Origin: DASSKP01 sp035695045
Lineage (GTDB): Bacteria > Actinomycetota > Actinomycetes > JAFAQI01
Reading direction: 5' to 3'
NCBI GenBank assembly: GCA_035695045.1
Contig: DASSEX010000011.1
Span: 1-41,490 of the forward strand
Length of the DNA stretch: 41,490 nt
Shown here: one piece after another, positions 21,767 to 29,535 of the stretch
Numbering within the stretch: position 1 is the first letter of the stretch
Layout of the letters: every line of letters starts with the position of its first letter
The notes under the pieces: generated by a model
Told to the model about the DNA's origin: nothing
Database searches by the model: none
The model's input: only the letters and a program-made list of their open reading frames with translations
Position numbers and translations under genes: made by a program

Positions 21767-23613
21767 CGGGCCACCGCCAGCGAGACGGACAGCACGACGA
21801 CGAGCACGCCGGCGACGAGACCGGTGAGGTAGCCCTGGATGTTGCCCCGTTGCAGCCTTCGCAGCAGTCCGCCGGCGAAGCCCGCTGTCCGTCCGACGTC
21901 GACGACCGCGGCGTCGACCCCGCCGCTGTCGACTCGTACGACGCCGCGCGCGAGTGCCCGCACTGGACGGACCAGCGCGACGTCGTACGCGTCGTCGACG
22001 TAGAACGCGCGGGCCAGCGGTCGCGCGACGGGACCCAGGACGGCCACCGGGTCGTCGGCCGGCCGCCGCCGGTGCAGCAGGGCGACCGATCCGATGGCGA
22101 CGAGTGCGATGACCGTCGTGAGGGCCACCTCGCCGATGCCGACGTGCAGCGCGCGGGTGCCCGGCGGTGCGTCCAGCCAGCGGCTGACGCCGTAGCTGTG
22201 CGGCAGGACGGGCAGGCCGAGCGCCACGACGAACACCGCCAGCAGGACGAGCGGGCCGGTCATCACCAGCGGCGACTCGTGCAACTGCGCGCGGCCGCGG
22301 TAGTCGCCGAGGAAGGTGCGAACGAACAGCCGGGTTACATAGGCGGCCGTCACAGCCAGCGTCACGAGACCGACGACGAAGACCGCAGTGCCGAGCGTGC
22401 CGCCGCGCTCGCGGGCCGCGCCGAGGATGCCGTCCTTGCTGAACGCACCGGCGAGTGGCGGGACACCGGCGAGGGCGAGGGCACCGACTGCGGCGGTGAC
22501 ACTCGTGACCGGCATCGCGCGCCAGAGCCCGCCCATCTCACTCATGAGGTTGGTGCCGACCGTTCGCAGCACCGACCCCGCGGCAAGGAACAGCAAGGCC
22601 TTGAAGGCCGCGTGGGTGAGCAGGTGGTAGACGCTCGCGGTCCAGCCGCCGACGGCGAGTCCGGCTGCCATGTACGCGAGCTGGCTCACCGTCGACCAGG
22701 CGAGGACGCGCTTGAGGTCGTCGTCGGCCAGCGCCGCCAGCGCCGCGCCGAGCATGGTGATGCAGGCGATGATGCCCAGCACCGTCAGCGCCACCGGAGC
22801 TGCCTGGAACACGGGGTAGAGCCGGGCCAGCACGAAGATTCCGGCGGCGACCATCGTCGCCGCATGGATGAGCGCGCTGATCGGGGTCGGACCTGCCATC
22901 GCGTCCGGCAGCCACACGTGCAGCGGGAACTGCGCGCTCTTGCCGACGACGCCGGCGAGCAGCAGCAGCGCACCGGCGGTCACCGTGGTGTGCGGGTACG
23001 CCGCCGCGTGCCGGGTGACTCCGGAGATGTCGAACGTGTGAGCGCCCACGCCGAGCACGAAGATGCCGAAGAGGAAGCCGGTGTCACCGATCCGGGTGGT
23101 GATGAAGGCCTTCACCGCGGCGGCGCGTGCACCCTCGGTCTGCCAGTAGTGCCCGATCAGGAGGTAGGAGCACAGGCCCATGACCTCCCACCCGATGAGC
23201 AGCTCGAACAGGTCGCTGGCGATGACGACGAGCAGCATCGCGGCGGTGAACAGCGACACCTCCGCGGCGTAGGTCGAGTAACGCGGGTCGCCGGCCATGT
23301 ACGCCGTCGAGTAGACCTGCACGAGCAATGCCACGACGCACACCATCACCGCGATGACGGCGGCGAGTCCGTCCAGCCGCGTCCCTACGTGCAGCGTGAT
23401 GCCGCCGATCGGTGACCAAGGGACGGCGGACTCGCGCACCTTCGCCGGATCGCCCTCGACGACAGCGAGAGCGGCGACGGCGGCGACCAGCGCTCCCGCC
23501 GTGCCCGCGATCGCCGGGACCGCCGGGCCGCCCGGCAGCCACCGTGAGGCGAACAGGCCGACGACGGCGGCGAACGCCGGCAGCGCGGGGATCAGCCAGG
23601 CCCAGTGGCTCAT
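21763..23613 (-). CDS. nuoL: Complex I membrane subunit NuoL (reduced operon)
   Basis: 616-residue distal antiporter-like subunit with C-terminal lateral-helix region. Conserved residues are Glu143 in LIGWEVMGLCSYLLIG and Lys225 in VGKSAQFPLHVWLPDAM, followed by GPTPISALIHAATMVAAG. The C-terminus includes FYVDDAYDVALVRPVRALA and a last transmembrane helix, as expected for a true NuoL rather than NuoM/N or an Mrp subunit. Coupled to nuoK (stop/start overlap at 23610-23613) and to nuoM. Together with NuoM and NuoN it provides three of the four proton channels. Confidence 0.96.
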   Translation of the reverse strand: MSHWAWLIPALPAFAAVVGLFASRWLPGGPAVPAIAGTAGALVAAVAALAVVEGDPAKVRESAVPWSPIGGITLHVGTRLDGLAAVIAVMVCVVALLVQVYSTAYMAGDPRYSTYAAEVSLFTAAMLLVVIASDLFELLIGWEVMGLCSYLLIGHYWQTEGARAAAVKAFITTRIGDTGFLFGIFVLGVGAHTFDISGVTRHAAAYPHTTVTAGALLLLAGVVGKSAQFPLHVWLPDAMAGPTPISALIHAATMVAAGIFVLARLYPVFQAAPVALTVLGIIACITMLGAALAALADDDLKRVLAWSTVSQLAYMAAGLAVGGWTASVYHLLTHAAFKALLFLAAGSVLRTVGTNLMSEMGGLWRAMPVTSVTAAVGALALAGVPPLAGAFSKDGILGAARERGGTLGTAVFVVGLVTLAVTAAYVTRLFVRTFLGDYRGRAQLHESPLVMTGPLVLLAVFVVALGLPVLPHSYGVSRWLDAPPGTRALHVGIGEVALTTVIALVAIGSVALLHRRRPADDPVAVLGPVARPLARAFYVDDAYDVALVRPVRALARGVVRVDSGGVDAAVVDVGRTAGFAGGLLRRLQRGNIQGYLTGLVAGVLVVVLSVSLAVAR

Positions 23614-23948
23614 CCGCTCACGTCCGCAACCTGCGCGGGCTCGTGCTCGGCCAGCTCGGTGAGCTCGTCGACCGCGGATGTGTCGCGCAGCCGGAAGACG
23701 GCGAGCACGATGGCGAGGCCGACACCGACCTCTGCGGCCGCGATGACGACGAGGAAGAGTGCGAACACCTGGCCGCCGTGCAGGCGGTCACGCCAGTAGG
23801 CGTCGAAGGCGACGAGGTCGAGGTTGGCCGCGTTGAGCATCAGCTCGACGGCCATGAGCAGCGCGACCGCGTTGCGGCGGGCCAGGACGCCGTAGACGCC
23901 CACACCGAACAGCAGCGCGGACAGCACCACCGCGAGCGACAGATGCAT
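23610..23948 (-). CDS. nuoK: Complex I membrane subunit NuoK (reduced operon)
   Basis: 112-residue three-helix subunit. The two membrane glutamates needed for proton transfer are present, in MAVELMLNAANL and in AAAEVGVGLAIVLAVFR. The protein has an extra hydrophilic tail of about 18 residues (after VFRLRDTSAVDELTELAEHE) compared with the usual 100-residue NuoK. ATG at 23948 overlaps the nuoJ stop by one base. Together with NuoJ, NuoA and NuoH it forms the hinge between the peripheral and membrane arms. Confidence 0.95.
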   Translation of the reverse strand: MHLSLAVVLSALLFGVGVYGVLARRNAVALLMAVELMLNAANLDLVAFDAYWRDRLHGGQVFALFLVVIAAAEVGVGLAIVLAVFRLRDTSAVDELTELAEHEPAQVADVSG

Positions 23949-24448
23949 CAGATCTCTCGCCTGGTCAGCACGATCGCGCCGACGAGCGCCGCGAGCAGCA
24001 GGACGCTCGCGGCCTCGAAGGGCAGGACGAAGTAGCGGAAGACCGCGCCGCCGAGGGCCCGGCCGTCACCGATCGCCGTGTGATGAATATCGACGTACGC
24101 GCCCTTGAACGCGGTGACGACGAGCGTGCCGAGGACCCCGGCGGTGGCGAGCGCGGCAACCGCCGCAACCGGTCGGTTCCGGGAGTCCAGCTCTTGCAGG
24201 TGCCCGATCGGTGCCCGCGTCAGCATTGCGCCGAAGAGCATCAGGACGACGACGGCGCCGATGTAGATCAGCACCTGAACCCAGGCGACGAACTCCGCCG
24301 TGAGCACGAGGTAGCAGCCGGCCAGGCCGCCGAGGCTGACGACCAGCCAGAGCGCCGCATGGATCACATTGCGGGCGGTCACGACGAGGACGGCGGCGCC
24401 GAACGTGACGAGGCCGAGGAGCCCGAACACGACGTCGGCGCCGGTCAC
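23948..24448 (-). CDS. nuoJ: Complex I membrane subunit NuoJ (reduced operon)
   Basis: 166-residue membrane subunit with five hydrophobic segments. Start is GTG at 24448, overlapping the nuoI stop as GTGA. It has the NuoJ pattern ARNVIHAALWLVVSLGGLAGCYLVL, then EFVAWVQVLIYIGAVVVLMLFGAML, containing the conserved Tyr and Gly of the third helix (pi-bulge region). FVLPFEAASVLLLAALVGAIVLTRRE at the end is also typical. It is slightly shorter than many NuoJ proteins, but no part is missing. Confidence 0.94.
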   Translation of the reverse strand: MTGADVVFGLLGLVTFGAAVLVVTARNVIHAALWLVVSLGGLAGCYLVLTAEFVAWVQVLIYIGAVVVLMLFGAMLTRAPIGHLQELDSRNRPVAAVAALATAGVLGTLVVTAFKGAYVDIHHTAIGDGRALGGAVFRYFVLPFEAASVLLLAALVGAIVLTRREI

Positions 24449-24933
24449 GACGGGATCTCCTTCGCCGGCTCGGCGTTGCCGGTCTCGGCCGGCGGCGGCG
24501 GGACGGTCCACATCCATTCGCGCAGCTCGTCGCGCTCGTGGGTCAGGCCGAGGATGTCGTGCTCCGCGTACTCGAACTCCGGCGACCAGAACAGCGCGTC
24601 GAACGGGCAGACGTCGATGCAGATGCCGCAGTACATGCACAGCGCGTAGTCGATGGCGAACCGGTCGAGCACGTTGTGCACGCGCGGACGGCCGCCTTCG
24701 GTCTGCGGCGGCTGTGTCTCCTTGTGCGAGTCGATGTAGATGCACCAGTCCGGGCACTCGCGCGCGCAGAGCATGCAGACGGTGCAGTTCTCCTCCATCA
24801 GTGCGATGACGCCGCGGGTGCGCGGCGGCAGCTGCGGCTGCTGGTGCGGGTACTCCTGCGTGACCGATGGCTTGGTCATCGACTTCAACGTGACGCCGAG
24901 GCCCTGCGCGAGCCCCTTCCCCGGCACCTTCAC
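24445..24933 (-). CDS. nuoI: Complex I Fe-S subunit NuoI (reduced operon)
   Basis: 162-residue subunit carrying two [4Fe-4S] clusters (N6a and N6b) at the membrane face. Start GTG at 24933 overlaps the nuoH stop as GTGA. Cluster motifs are CTVCMLCARECP near residue 50 and CMYCGICIDVCP near 98, both complete. In normal complex I it passes electrons from NuoG to cluster N2 in NuoB. Because nuoE, nuoF and nuoG are absent here, NuoI is the outermost Fe-S subunit encoded by the operon and is the most likely site for a soluble donor such as ferredoxin. The last 15 residues are Pro/Ala/Glu-rich. Confidence 0.95.
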   Translation of the reverse strand: MKVPGKGLAQGLGVTLKSMTKPSVTQEYPHQQPQLPPRTRGVIALMEENCTVCMLCARECPDWCIYIDSHKETQPPQTEGGRPRVHNVLDRFAIDYALCMYCGICIDVCPFDALFWSPEFEYAEHDILGLTHERDELREWMWTVPPPPAETGNAEPAKEIPS

Positions 24934-25889
24934 GACGTCACGACCCTGACGACTCCGGTGAGCGCGACCTGCACGAGTGCGGCCGGCACGAGACCGGCCC
25001 AGGCGAACTTCTGCAGCTGGTCCTCGCGGAGCCGGGGGTAGCTGACGCGCAGCCAGATGACGACGAACGACAGCAGCAGGGTCTTGATGAGCAGCCAGAG
25101 CCAGCCGAGCTGGTGCTCCAGGAAGGGACCCTTCCACCCGCCGAGGAAGAGCGCGGCGGTCAGCGCCGAGAAGACGACGATGCCGGCGTACTCCGCGAGC
25201 ACGAACAGCGCGAACCTGAGGCCGGCGTACTCCGTGAACGGCCCGAAGACGAGCTCGCTGTCGGCGACCGGCATGTCGAACGGTGGCCGCCGCAGCTCGG
25301 CGAGAGCCGCGATGAAGAAGACGACGGCGCCGATGCCCTGGTACGGCAGCCACCACCACCGCCACGCATGGGCGATGCCGTTGAGCGACAACGTGCCGGC
25401 GGCCATCGCGATGCTCGCCGCGGCCAGCACCAGGGGGAGCTCGTAGGCCATCAGCTGCGCGCCGGCTCGCAGCCCACCGAGCAGGGAGTACTTGTTCGCA
25501 CTCGCCCACCCCGCCATGAGGATGCCGAGCACACCGATCGACACGACGGCGAGAGCGAAGAAGACGCCGACCGACAGGTCGTGAACGCTCTGCTGAGGGC
25601 CCACGGGGATCACGATCAAGACGAAGAGGTACGGCAGCAGCGCAACCGCCGGTGCCAGCTCGAACACCCGGCGGTCGGCGCGCGCCGGGACGATGGTCTC
25701 CTTCTGCGCGAACTTGACGCCGTCGGCCACGAGCTGGGCCCAGCCGTGGAAGCCACCGGCGTACATCGGCCCGAGCCGCGACTGCATGTGCGCCATCGCC
25801 TTGTGCTCGATCTGGCCGACGACCAGCGGCGCGGTGAGGAAGACGAGCAGCGCGCCCACGAGCTTGGCTGCGACCTCGAGGGCGGTCAT
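24930..25889 (-). CDS. nuoH: Complex I membrane subunit NuoH (reduced operon, divergent)
   Basis: 319-residue subunit forming the quinone entry chamber and linking to the membrane arm. ATG at 25889 overlaps the nuoC stop. Family landmarks are MAHMQSRLGPMYAGGFHGWAQLVADGVKF near residue 33 and PFDMPVADSELVFGPFTEYAGLRFALF near 200. It differs from standard NuoH, which reads PFDLPEAEQELVAGY in the second region: the first conserved glutamate is Val and the second is Asp. The N-terminal anchor loop is also shorter (GQIEHKAMAHMQ). These changes suggest altered quinone or coupling properties. It has about eight transmembrane segments. Confidence 0.94.
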   Translation of the reverse strand: MTALEVAAKLVGALLVFLTAPLVVGQIEHKAMAHMQSRLGPMYAGGFHGWAQLVADGVKFAQKETIVPARADRRVFELAPAVALLPYLFVLIVIPVGPQQSVHDLSVGVFFALAVVSIGVLGILMAGWASANKYSLLGGLRAGAQLMAYELPLVLAAASIAMAAGTLSLNGIAHAWRWWWLPYQGIGAVVFFIAALAELRRPPFDMPVADSELVFGPFTEYAGLRFALFVLAEYAGIVVFSALTAALFLGGWKGPFLEHQLGWLWLLIKTLLLSFVVIWLRVSYPRLREDQLQKFAWAGLVPAALVQVALTGVVRVVTS

Positions 25890-26485
25890 TCGGCGCTTCC
25901 CTCAGCCGCAGCGGCCGCGTCCGGTCCCCAGACGGCGGGGTCGGGGACACCCGGCGGGAGCATGCGCCGACGTCCCGGCGAGCCGGTGTCACGGTCACTC
26001 TCACCGGGCTCCTTGGCCCCTGGCCAGGCTTTTACGACCCGCGACGCGAGCACGAACTCCTTGCGCAGCGGGTGGCCCTCGAACCCCTCCGGCAGCAGGA
26101 GCGGCACCAGGTTGGGATGGCCGTCGAAGACCACGCCGAACATCTCGAACGTCTCCCGCTCGTGCCAGTTGGTGCCGGGCCACACGTCGGTCAGCGACGC
26201 GAGGCGTCCGGCCTCCCGAGAGACGTAGGTGCGCAGCAGGAGGTGGTGCCGGTGCCGGTTGGACCAGACGTGCGCGACGACGGCGATGCCGGCGTCGACG
26301 GCGTCGTACGCCGACAGCCAGTCGAAGAACCCGCACGCGAGCTGCTCGTCGTCGCGAACGAGGGTGGCCGCCTCCACCCACCGCTGCGACGGGACGTCGA
26401 CGGTGACCTGCTCGAACGTGGTCTCGGCGGTCGCGCCCTCGCCGAGCAGCTCGACGAGCCGGCTGCCGATCTGTTCGGGTGTCAT
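25886..26485 (-). CDS. nuoC: Complex I subunit NuoC (reduced operon)
   Basis: 199-residue peripheral-arm subunit (30-kDa family). The start is ATG at 26485, overlapping the nuoB stop by 4 bases. The family signature is WHERETFEMFGVVFDGHPNLVPLLLPEGFEGHPLRKEF near residues 110-150, listed here as the landmarks WHERETFEMFG and GFEGHPLRKEF. The C-terminal 40 residues are Pro/Ala/Gly-rich. In E. coli NuoC is fused to NuoD; here NuoC stands alone and is directly followed by nuoH, so no nuoD is encoded between them. Confidence 0.95.
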   Translation of the reverse strand: MTPEQIGSRLVELLGEGATAETTFEQVTVDVPSQRWVEAATLVRDDEQLACGFFDWLSAYDAVDAGIAVVAHVWSNRHRHHLLLRTYVSREAGRLASLTDVWPGTNWHERETFEMFGVVFDGHPNLVPLLLPEGFEGHPLRKEFVLASRVVKAWPGAKEPGESDRDTGSPGRRRMLPPGVPDPAVWGPDAAAAAEGSAE

Positions 26486-27126
26486 GACCGCTCCTGTGCG
26501 GGCGGTGCCGGAGGAGCAGCAGGACCTGCGGGAGCCGCGACGAGCGGCGCCTGCAGCGCCTCCGCGGACACGCTGCGGATGTGATGGGCCGGCGCCCAGT
26601 GGTAGCGGTCGGCGAGCGACTCGCCCGCGATCTTCTCCTGCAGTCGCAGGATGCCGTGGAGAAGCGCTTCGGGTCGCGGCGGGCAGCCAGGGACGTAGAC
26701 GTCGACCGGGATGATCTGGTCGATGCCCTTGGTCACGCAGTAGGAGTCCCAGTAGGGACCGCCGCAGTTGCTGCACGAGCCGAACGAGATGACGTACTTC
26801 GGTTCGGGCATCTGCTCGTAGAGGCGCTTGACGGCAGGAGCCATCTTGTCCGTGACGGTGCCGCTGACGACCATGAGGTCGGCCTGCCGGGGACCCGGCG
26901 CGAACGGGATGACCCCGAGCCGGATGAAGTCGTGCCGTGCCATCGACGTCGCGATGAACTCGATCGCACAGCACGCGAGGCCGAAGTTGAACACCCAGAG
27001 GCTGTAGCGCCGCCCCCAGTTGAGAACGAAGCGGATCGGCGCCGGCGCGACCCGCGAGCCCACGCCGACGCCCTGGATACTCACCGGGACCGGGGCCGAG
27101 GCGCCACGGGCCGGGATCAGGCCCAC
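26482..27126 (-). CDS. nuoB: Complex I Fe-S subunit NuoB (reduced operon)
   Basis: 214-residue subunit holding cluster N2, the last Fe-S centre before quinone. The four ligand cysteines are present: the pair in GLACCAIEF, one in GSCSNCGGPYWDSY, and one in VPGCPPRPEALL. Start GTG at 27126 overlaps nuoA by 10 bases. The C-terminus (APLVAAPAGPAAPPAPP) is a Pro/Ala tail beyond the usual end. In complete complex I NuoB forms the quinone-binding cavity together with NuoD, which is not encoded in this operon. Confidence 0.96.
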   Translation of the reverse strand: MGLIPARGASAPVPVSIQGVGVGSRVAPAPIRFVLNWGRRYSLWVFNFGLACCAIEFIATSMARHDFIRLGVIPFAPGPRQADLMVVSGTVTDKMAPAVKRLYEQMPEPKYVISFGSCSNCGGPYWDSYCVTKGIDQIIPVDVYVPGCPPRPEALLHGILRLQEKIAGESLADRYHWAPAHHIRSVSAEALQAPLVAAPAGPAAPPAPPAQERS

Positions 27127-27488
27127 GTCAGCACGCCCTTACGCCAGGCGTAGAGGAGCCCGACGGCGAGGAACCCGAGGAACACGAACATCTCGTTGAG
27201 CGAGAGCGCCCCGAATCCGGGGAGAGCGAAGACCGTCGCCCAGGGAAAGAGGAAGACCGCGTCCACCGCGAACACGACATAGAGAAAGGCGTAGACGTAG
27301 TAGCGGACCTGGGTCTGCTCCCAGCCGACGCCCACCGGGTCGACACCCGACTCATACGTCGTGAGCTTCTCCTGCGTCGAGCGCCAGGGCCGCAGCAGCC
27401 GGTTGGCCCCGAAGCCGGCGGCCAGGAACCCGACACCGAGCGCTCCGAGCAACGCCACCAGGCCGTAGCCACCGAAGTAGCCGTGCAC
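27117..27488 (-). CDS. nuoA: Complex I membrane subunit NuoA (reduced operon)
   Basis: 123-residue three-helix subunit. I chose GTG at 27488 because GGAGG lies 7 bases upstream; the frame is open further upstream but without family similarity. Family features are YESGVDPVGVGWEQTQVRYYVYAFLYVVFAVDAVFLFPW, here marked by ESGVDPVG and VDAVFLFPWA, and the end FLAVGLLYAWRKGVLTWA. The conserved ESG/E-D residues of the loop and second helix are present. It is the first gene of the reduced operon, divergent from korA. Confidence 0.95.
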   Translation of the reverse strand: MHGYFGGYGLVALLGALGVGFLAAGFGANRLLRPWRSTQEKLTTYESGVDPVGVGWEQTQVRYYVYAFLYVVFAVDAVFLFPWATVFALPGFGALSLNEMFVFLGFLAVGLLYAWRKGVLTWA

Positions 27489-27543
27489 GGTCGCACCTCC
27501 GGTGGGGACGGTACCTGCCGGTGCAGGGCAGCCGGTCGCGGTC

Positions 27544-27549
27544 ATCGTA
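27544..27549 (-). promoter_or_regulatory. Candidate -10 of the reduced nuo operon
   Basis: TACGAT on the minus strand lies 56 bases upstream of the nuoA GTG. A TTCGTC box 17 bases further upstream is a weak -35. The same TACGAT hexamer is used for korA on the other strand. Confidence 0.4.
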
Positions 27550-27601
27550 GTGAGCGCCCCGAATGTGACGAAGGACCCGGTCGGGGACCCCCTTTCGCGC
27601 C

Positions 27602-27607
27602 TACGAT
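27602..27607 (+). promoter_or_regulatory. Candidate -10 of korAB
   Basis: TACGAT at 27602-27607 would give RNA starting near 27614, with the GGAGGGAGG ribosome site (27612-27620) directly after. No clear -35. It stands back to back with the candidate nuoA promoter about 55 bases away. Confidence 0.4.
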
Positions 27608-27626
27608 CGTCGGAGGGAGGCGCAGG

Positions 27627-29486
27627 GTGTCCAAGCAGGTGCGGCAGCGCGACCGGGTGATCATCCGCTTTGCCGGCGACTCGGGTGACGGCATGCAGCT
27701 GACCGGCGACCGGTTCACCAGCGAGACCGCGGAGTTCGGCAACGACCTGTCGACGCTGCCGGACTTCCCCGCCGAGATCCGGGCGCCTGCCGGCACGTTG
27801 CCCGGTGTGTCCGCTTTTCAGCTGCATTTCGCCGACCACGACGTGCAGACACCGGGTGACCGGCCGGACGTGCTGGTCGCGATGAACCCGGCGGCCCTCA
27901 AGGCCAACCTCGCGGATCTTCCCGCCGGCGCCGACCTGATCGTCAACAGCGACGAGTTCACGCCGCGCAACCTGGCGAAGGTCGGCTACGCCGCCAACCC
28001 GCTCGAGGACGAGTCCCTGTCGTCGTACCAGGTGCACTCGATCCCGCTGACCTCGCTCACGGTCAAGGCGCTCGAGAGCTTCGACATCACCCGCAAGGAT
28101 GCCGAGCGCGCCAAGAACATGTTTGCGCTCGGCCTGCTGTCGTGGCTGTACCACCGCCCGACTGCGACGACGCTGACCTTCCTCGAGAAGAAGTTCGCCG
28201 GCAAGCCCGACCTCGCGCGGGCCAACGTCACGGCGTTCAACGCCGGCTGGAACTTCGGCGAGACGACCGAGGCGTTCACGGTGCGCTACGAGGTCATGCC
28301 GGCCGCCATGCGCCCCGGTCTCTACCGCAACATCACTGGCAACACCGCGCTCGCGTACGGACTCGTGGCGGCCAGCGTGCGGTCGGGGCTGCCGCTGTTC
28401 CTCGGCTCCTACCCGATCACCCCGGCGTCGGACATCCTGCACGAGCTGGCGAAGCACAAGCGGTTCGGCGTGCGCACCTTCCAGGCCGAGGACGAGATCG
28501 CCGGCATCGGCGCGGCGCTGGGCGCGTCGTTCGGCGGTTCGCTCGGTGTGACCACGACCAGTGGCCCGGGCGTCGACCTGAAGTCCGAGGCGATCGGCCT
28601 CGCGGTCACCCTCGAGCTGCCGTTGATCATCTGCGACATCCAGCGGGCGGGGCCGTCGACGGGAATGCCGACCAAGGCCGAGCAGTCCGACCTGCTGCTG
28701 GCGATGTTCGGCCGGCACGGGGAGGCGCCGGTGCCGATCCTCGCCGCGCAGTCGCCGTCCGACTGCTTCGACACCGCCATCGAGGCGGCCCGGATCGCGA
28801 CGAAGTACCGGACTCCCGTCTTCGTGCTCTCCGACGCCTACCTCGCCAACGGCTCCGAGCCGTGGCTGGTGCCGGACGTCGAGTCACTGCCGTCGATCGG
28901 GGTCGAGTTCGCGACCGAACCGAACCATGCGAAGGCCGACGGGTCTCCGGAGTTCTGGCCCTATCTGCGCGACCCGGCGACTCTCGCCCGGCCCTGGGCG
29001 GTGCCCGGCACGCCCGGCATGGAGCACCGGATCGGCGGCATCGAGAAGGCGGACGGGTCCGGCAACATCTCCTACGACCCGACCAACCACGACACGATGG
29101 TCCGGTTGCGGCAGGCCAAGGTCGACGGCATCGCCCATGACATCCCGCCGCTCGTCGTCGACGACCCGACCGGCGAAGCGGACGTGCTGGTCCTCGGCTG
29201 GGGGTCGACGTACGGGCCCATCGGCGCTGCCGTCCGCACCGTTCGCGACGAGGGCGTTCACATCGCGCAGGCGCATCTGCGTCACCTCAACCCGTTGCCG
29301 GCCAACACCGGCGATGTGCTAGGGCGCTATCGCAAGGTGCTCATCCCCGAGATGAACCTCGGGCAGCTGGCCCTGCTGTTGCGCGCCCGCTTCCTCGTCG
29401 ACGCGATCTCGTTCACCCGAGTCCGCGGCATGCCCTTCAAGTCCGAAGAGCTCGCGGACGCCATCCGGGACGTGGTTTCAGCATGA
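27627..29486 (+). CDS. korA: 2-oxoacid:ferredoxin oxidoreductase, gamma-alpha fused subunit KorA
   Basis: 619-residue large subunit of 2-oxoglutarate:ferredoxin oxidoreductase. It uses CoA and ferredoxin to oxidise a 2-oxoacid to the acyl-CoA. I chose GTG at 27627 with GGAGG about 10 bases upstream; it begins directly with the gamma domain (RDRVIIRFAGDSGDGMQLTGD). Domains: gamma domain about 1-190, alpha pyrimidine-binding domain from about 230 (GNTALAYGLVAASVRSGLPLFLGSYPITPASDILHELA), then the transketolase C-terminal-like domain at about 490-619 (EADVLVLGWGSTYGPIGAAV). GPSTGMPTKAEQSDLL is also conserved. In M. tuberculosis KorAB supplies an alternative to 2-oxoglutarate dehydrogenase. It is divergent from the reduced complex I operon. 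Confidence 0.95.
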   Translation: MSKQVRQRDRVIIRFAGDSGDGMQLTGDRFTSETAEFGNDLSTLPDFPAEIRAPAGTLPGVSAFQLHFADHDVQTPGDRPDVLVAMNPAALKANLADLPAGADLIVNSDEFTPRNLAKVGYAANPLEDESLSSYQVHSIPLTSLTVKALESFDITRKDAERAKNMFALGLLSWLYHRPTATTLTFLEKKFAGKPDLARANVTAFNAGWNFGETTEAFTVRYEVMPAAMRPGLYRNITGNTALAYGLVAASVRSGLPLFLGSYPITPASDILHELAKHKRFGVRTFQAEDEIAGIGAALGASFGGSLGVTTTSGPGVDLKSEAIGLAVTLELPLIICDIQRAGPSTGMPTKAEQSDLLLAMFGRHGEAPVPILAAQSPSDCFDTAIEAARIATKYRTPVFVLSDAYLANGSEPWLVPDVESLPSIGVEFATEPNHAKADGSPEFWPYLRDPATLARPWAVPGTPGMEHRIGGIEKADGSGNISYDPTNHDTMVRLRQAKVDGIAHDIPPLVVDDPTGEADVLVLGWGSTYGPIGAAVRTVRDEGVHIAQAHLRHLNPLPANTGDVLGRYRKVLIPEMNLGQLALLLRARFLVDAISFTRVRGMPFKSEELADAIRDVVSA

Positions 29487-29535
29487 GCGAGCGAAGCGAG
29501 CTCCGCTGTAGGGCGGCGGGTGGGGAGGTGGACGT

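Noticed and set aside
24934..26004. N-terminal extension of nuoI over nuoH
   Set aside because: The extension is a frame shadow of nuoH. NuoI homology and a GTGA overlap define the start at 24933.
25886..26485. NuoC-NuoD fusion
   Set aside because: The nuoC product ends after 199 residues with no NuoD sequence, and nuoH follows directly, so nuoD is absent, not fused.
27489..28718. Long N-terminal extension of nuoA across korA
   Set aside because: It is an open frame antisense to korA. GTG 27488 has a ribosome site and matches NuoA length.
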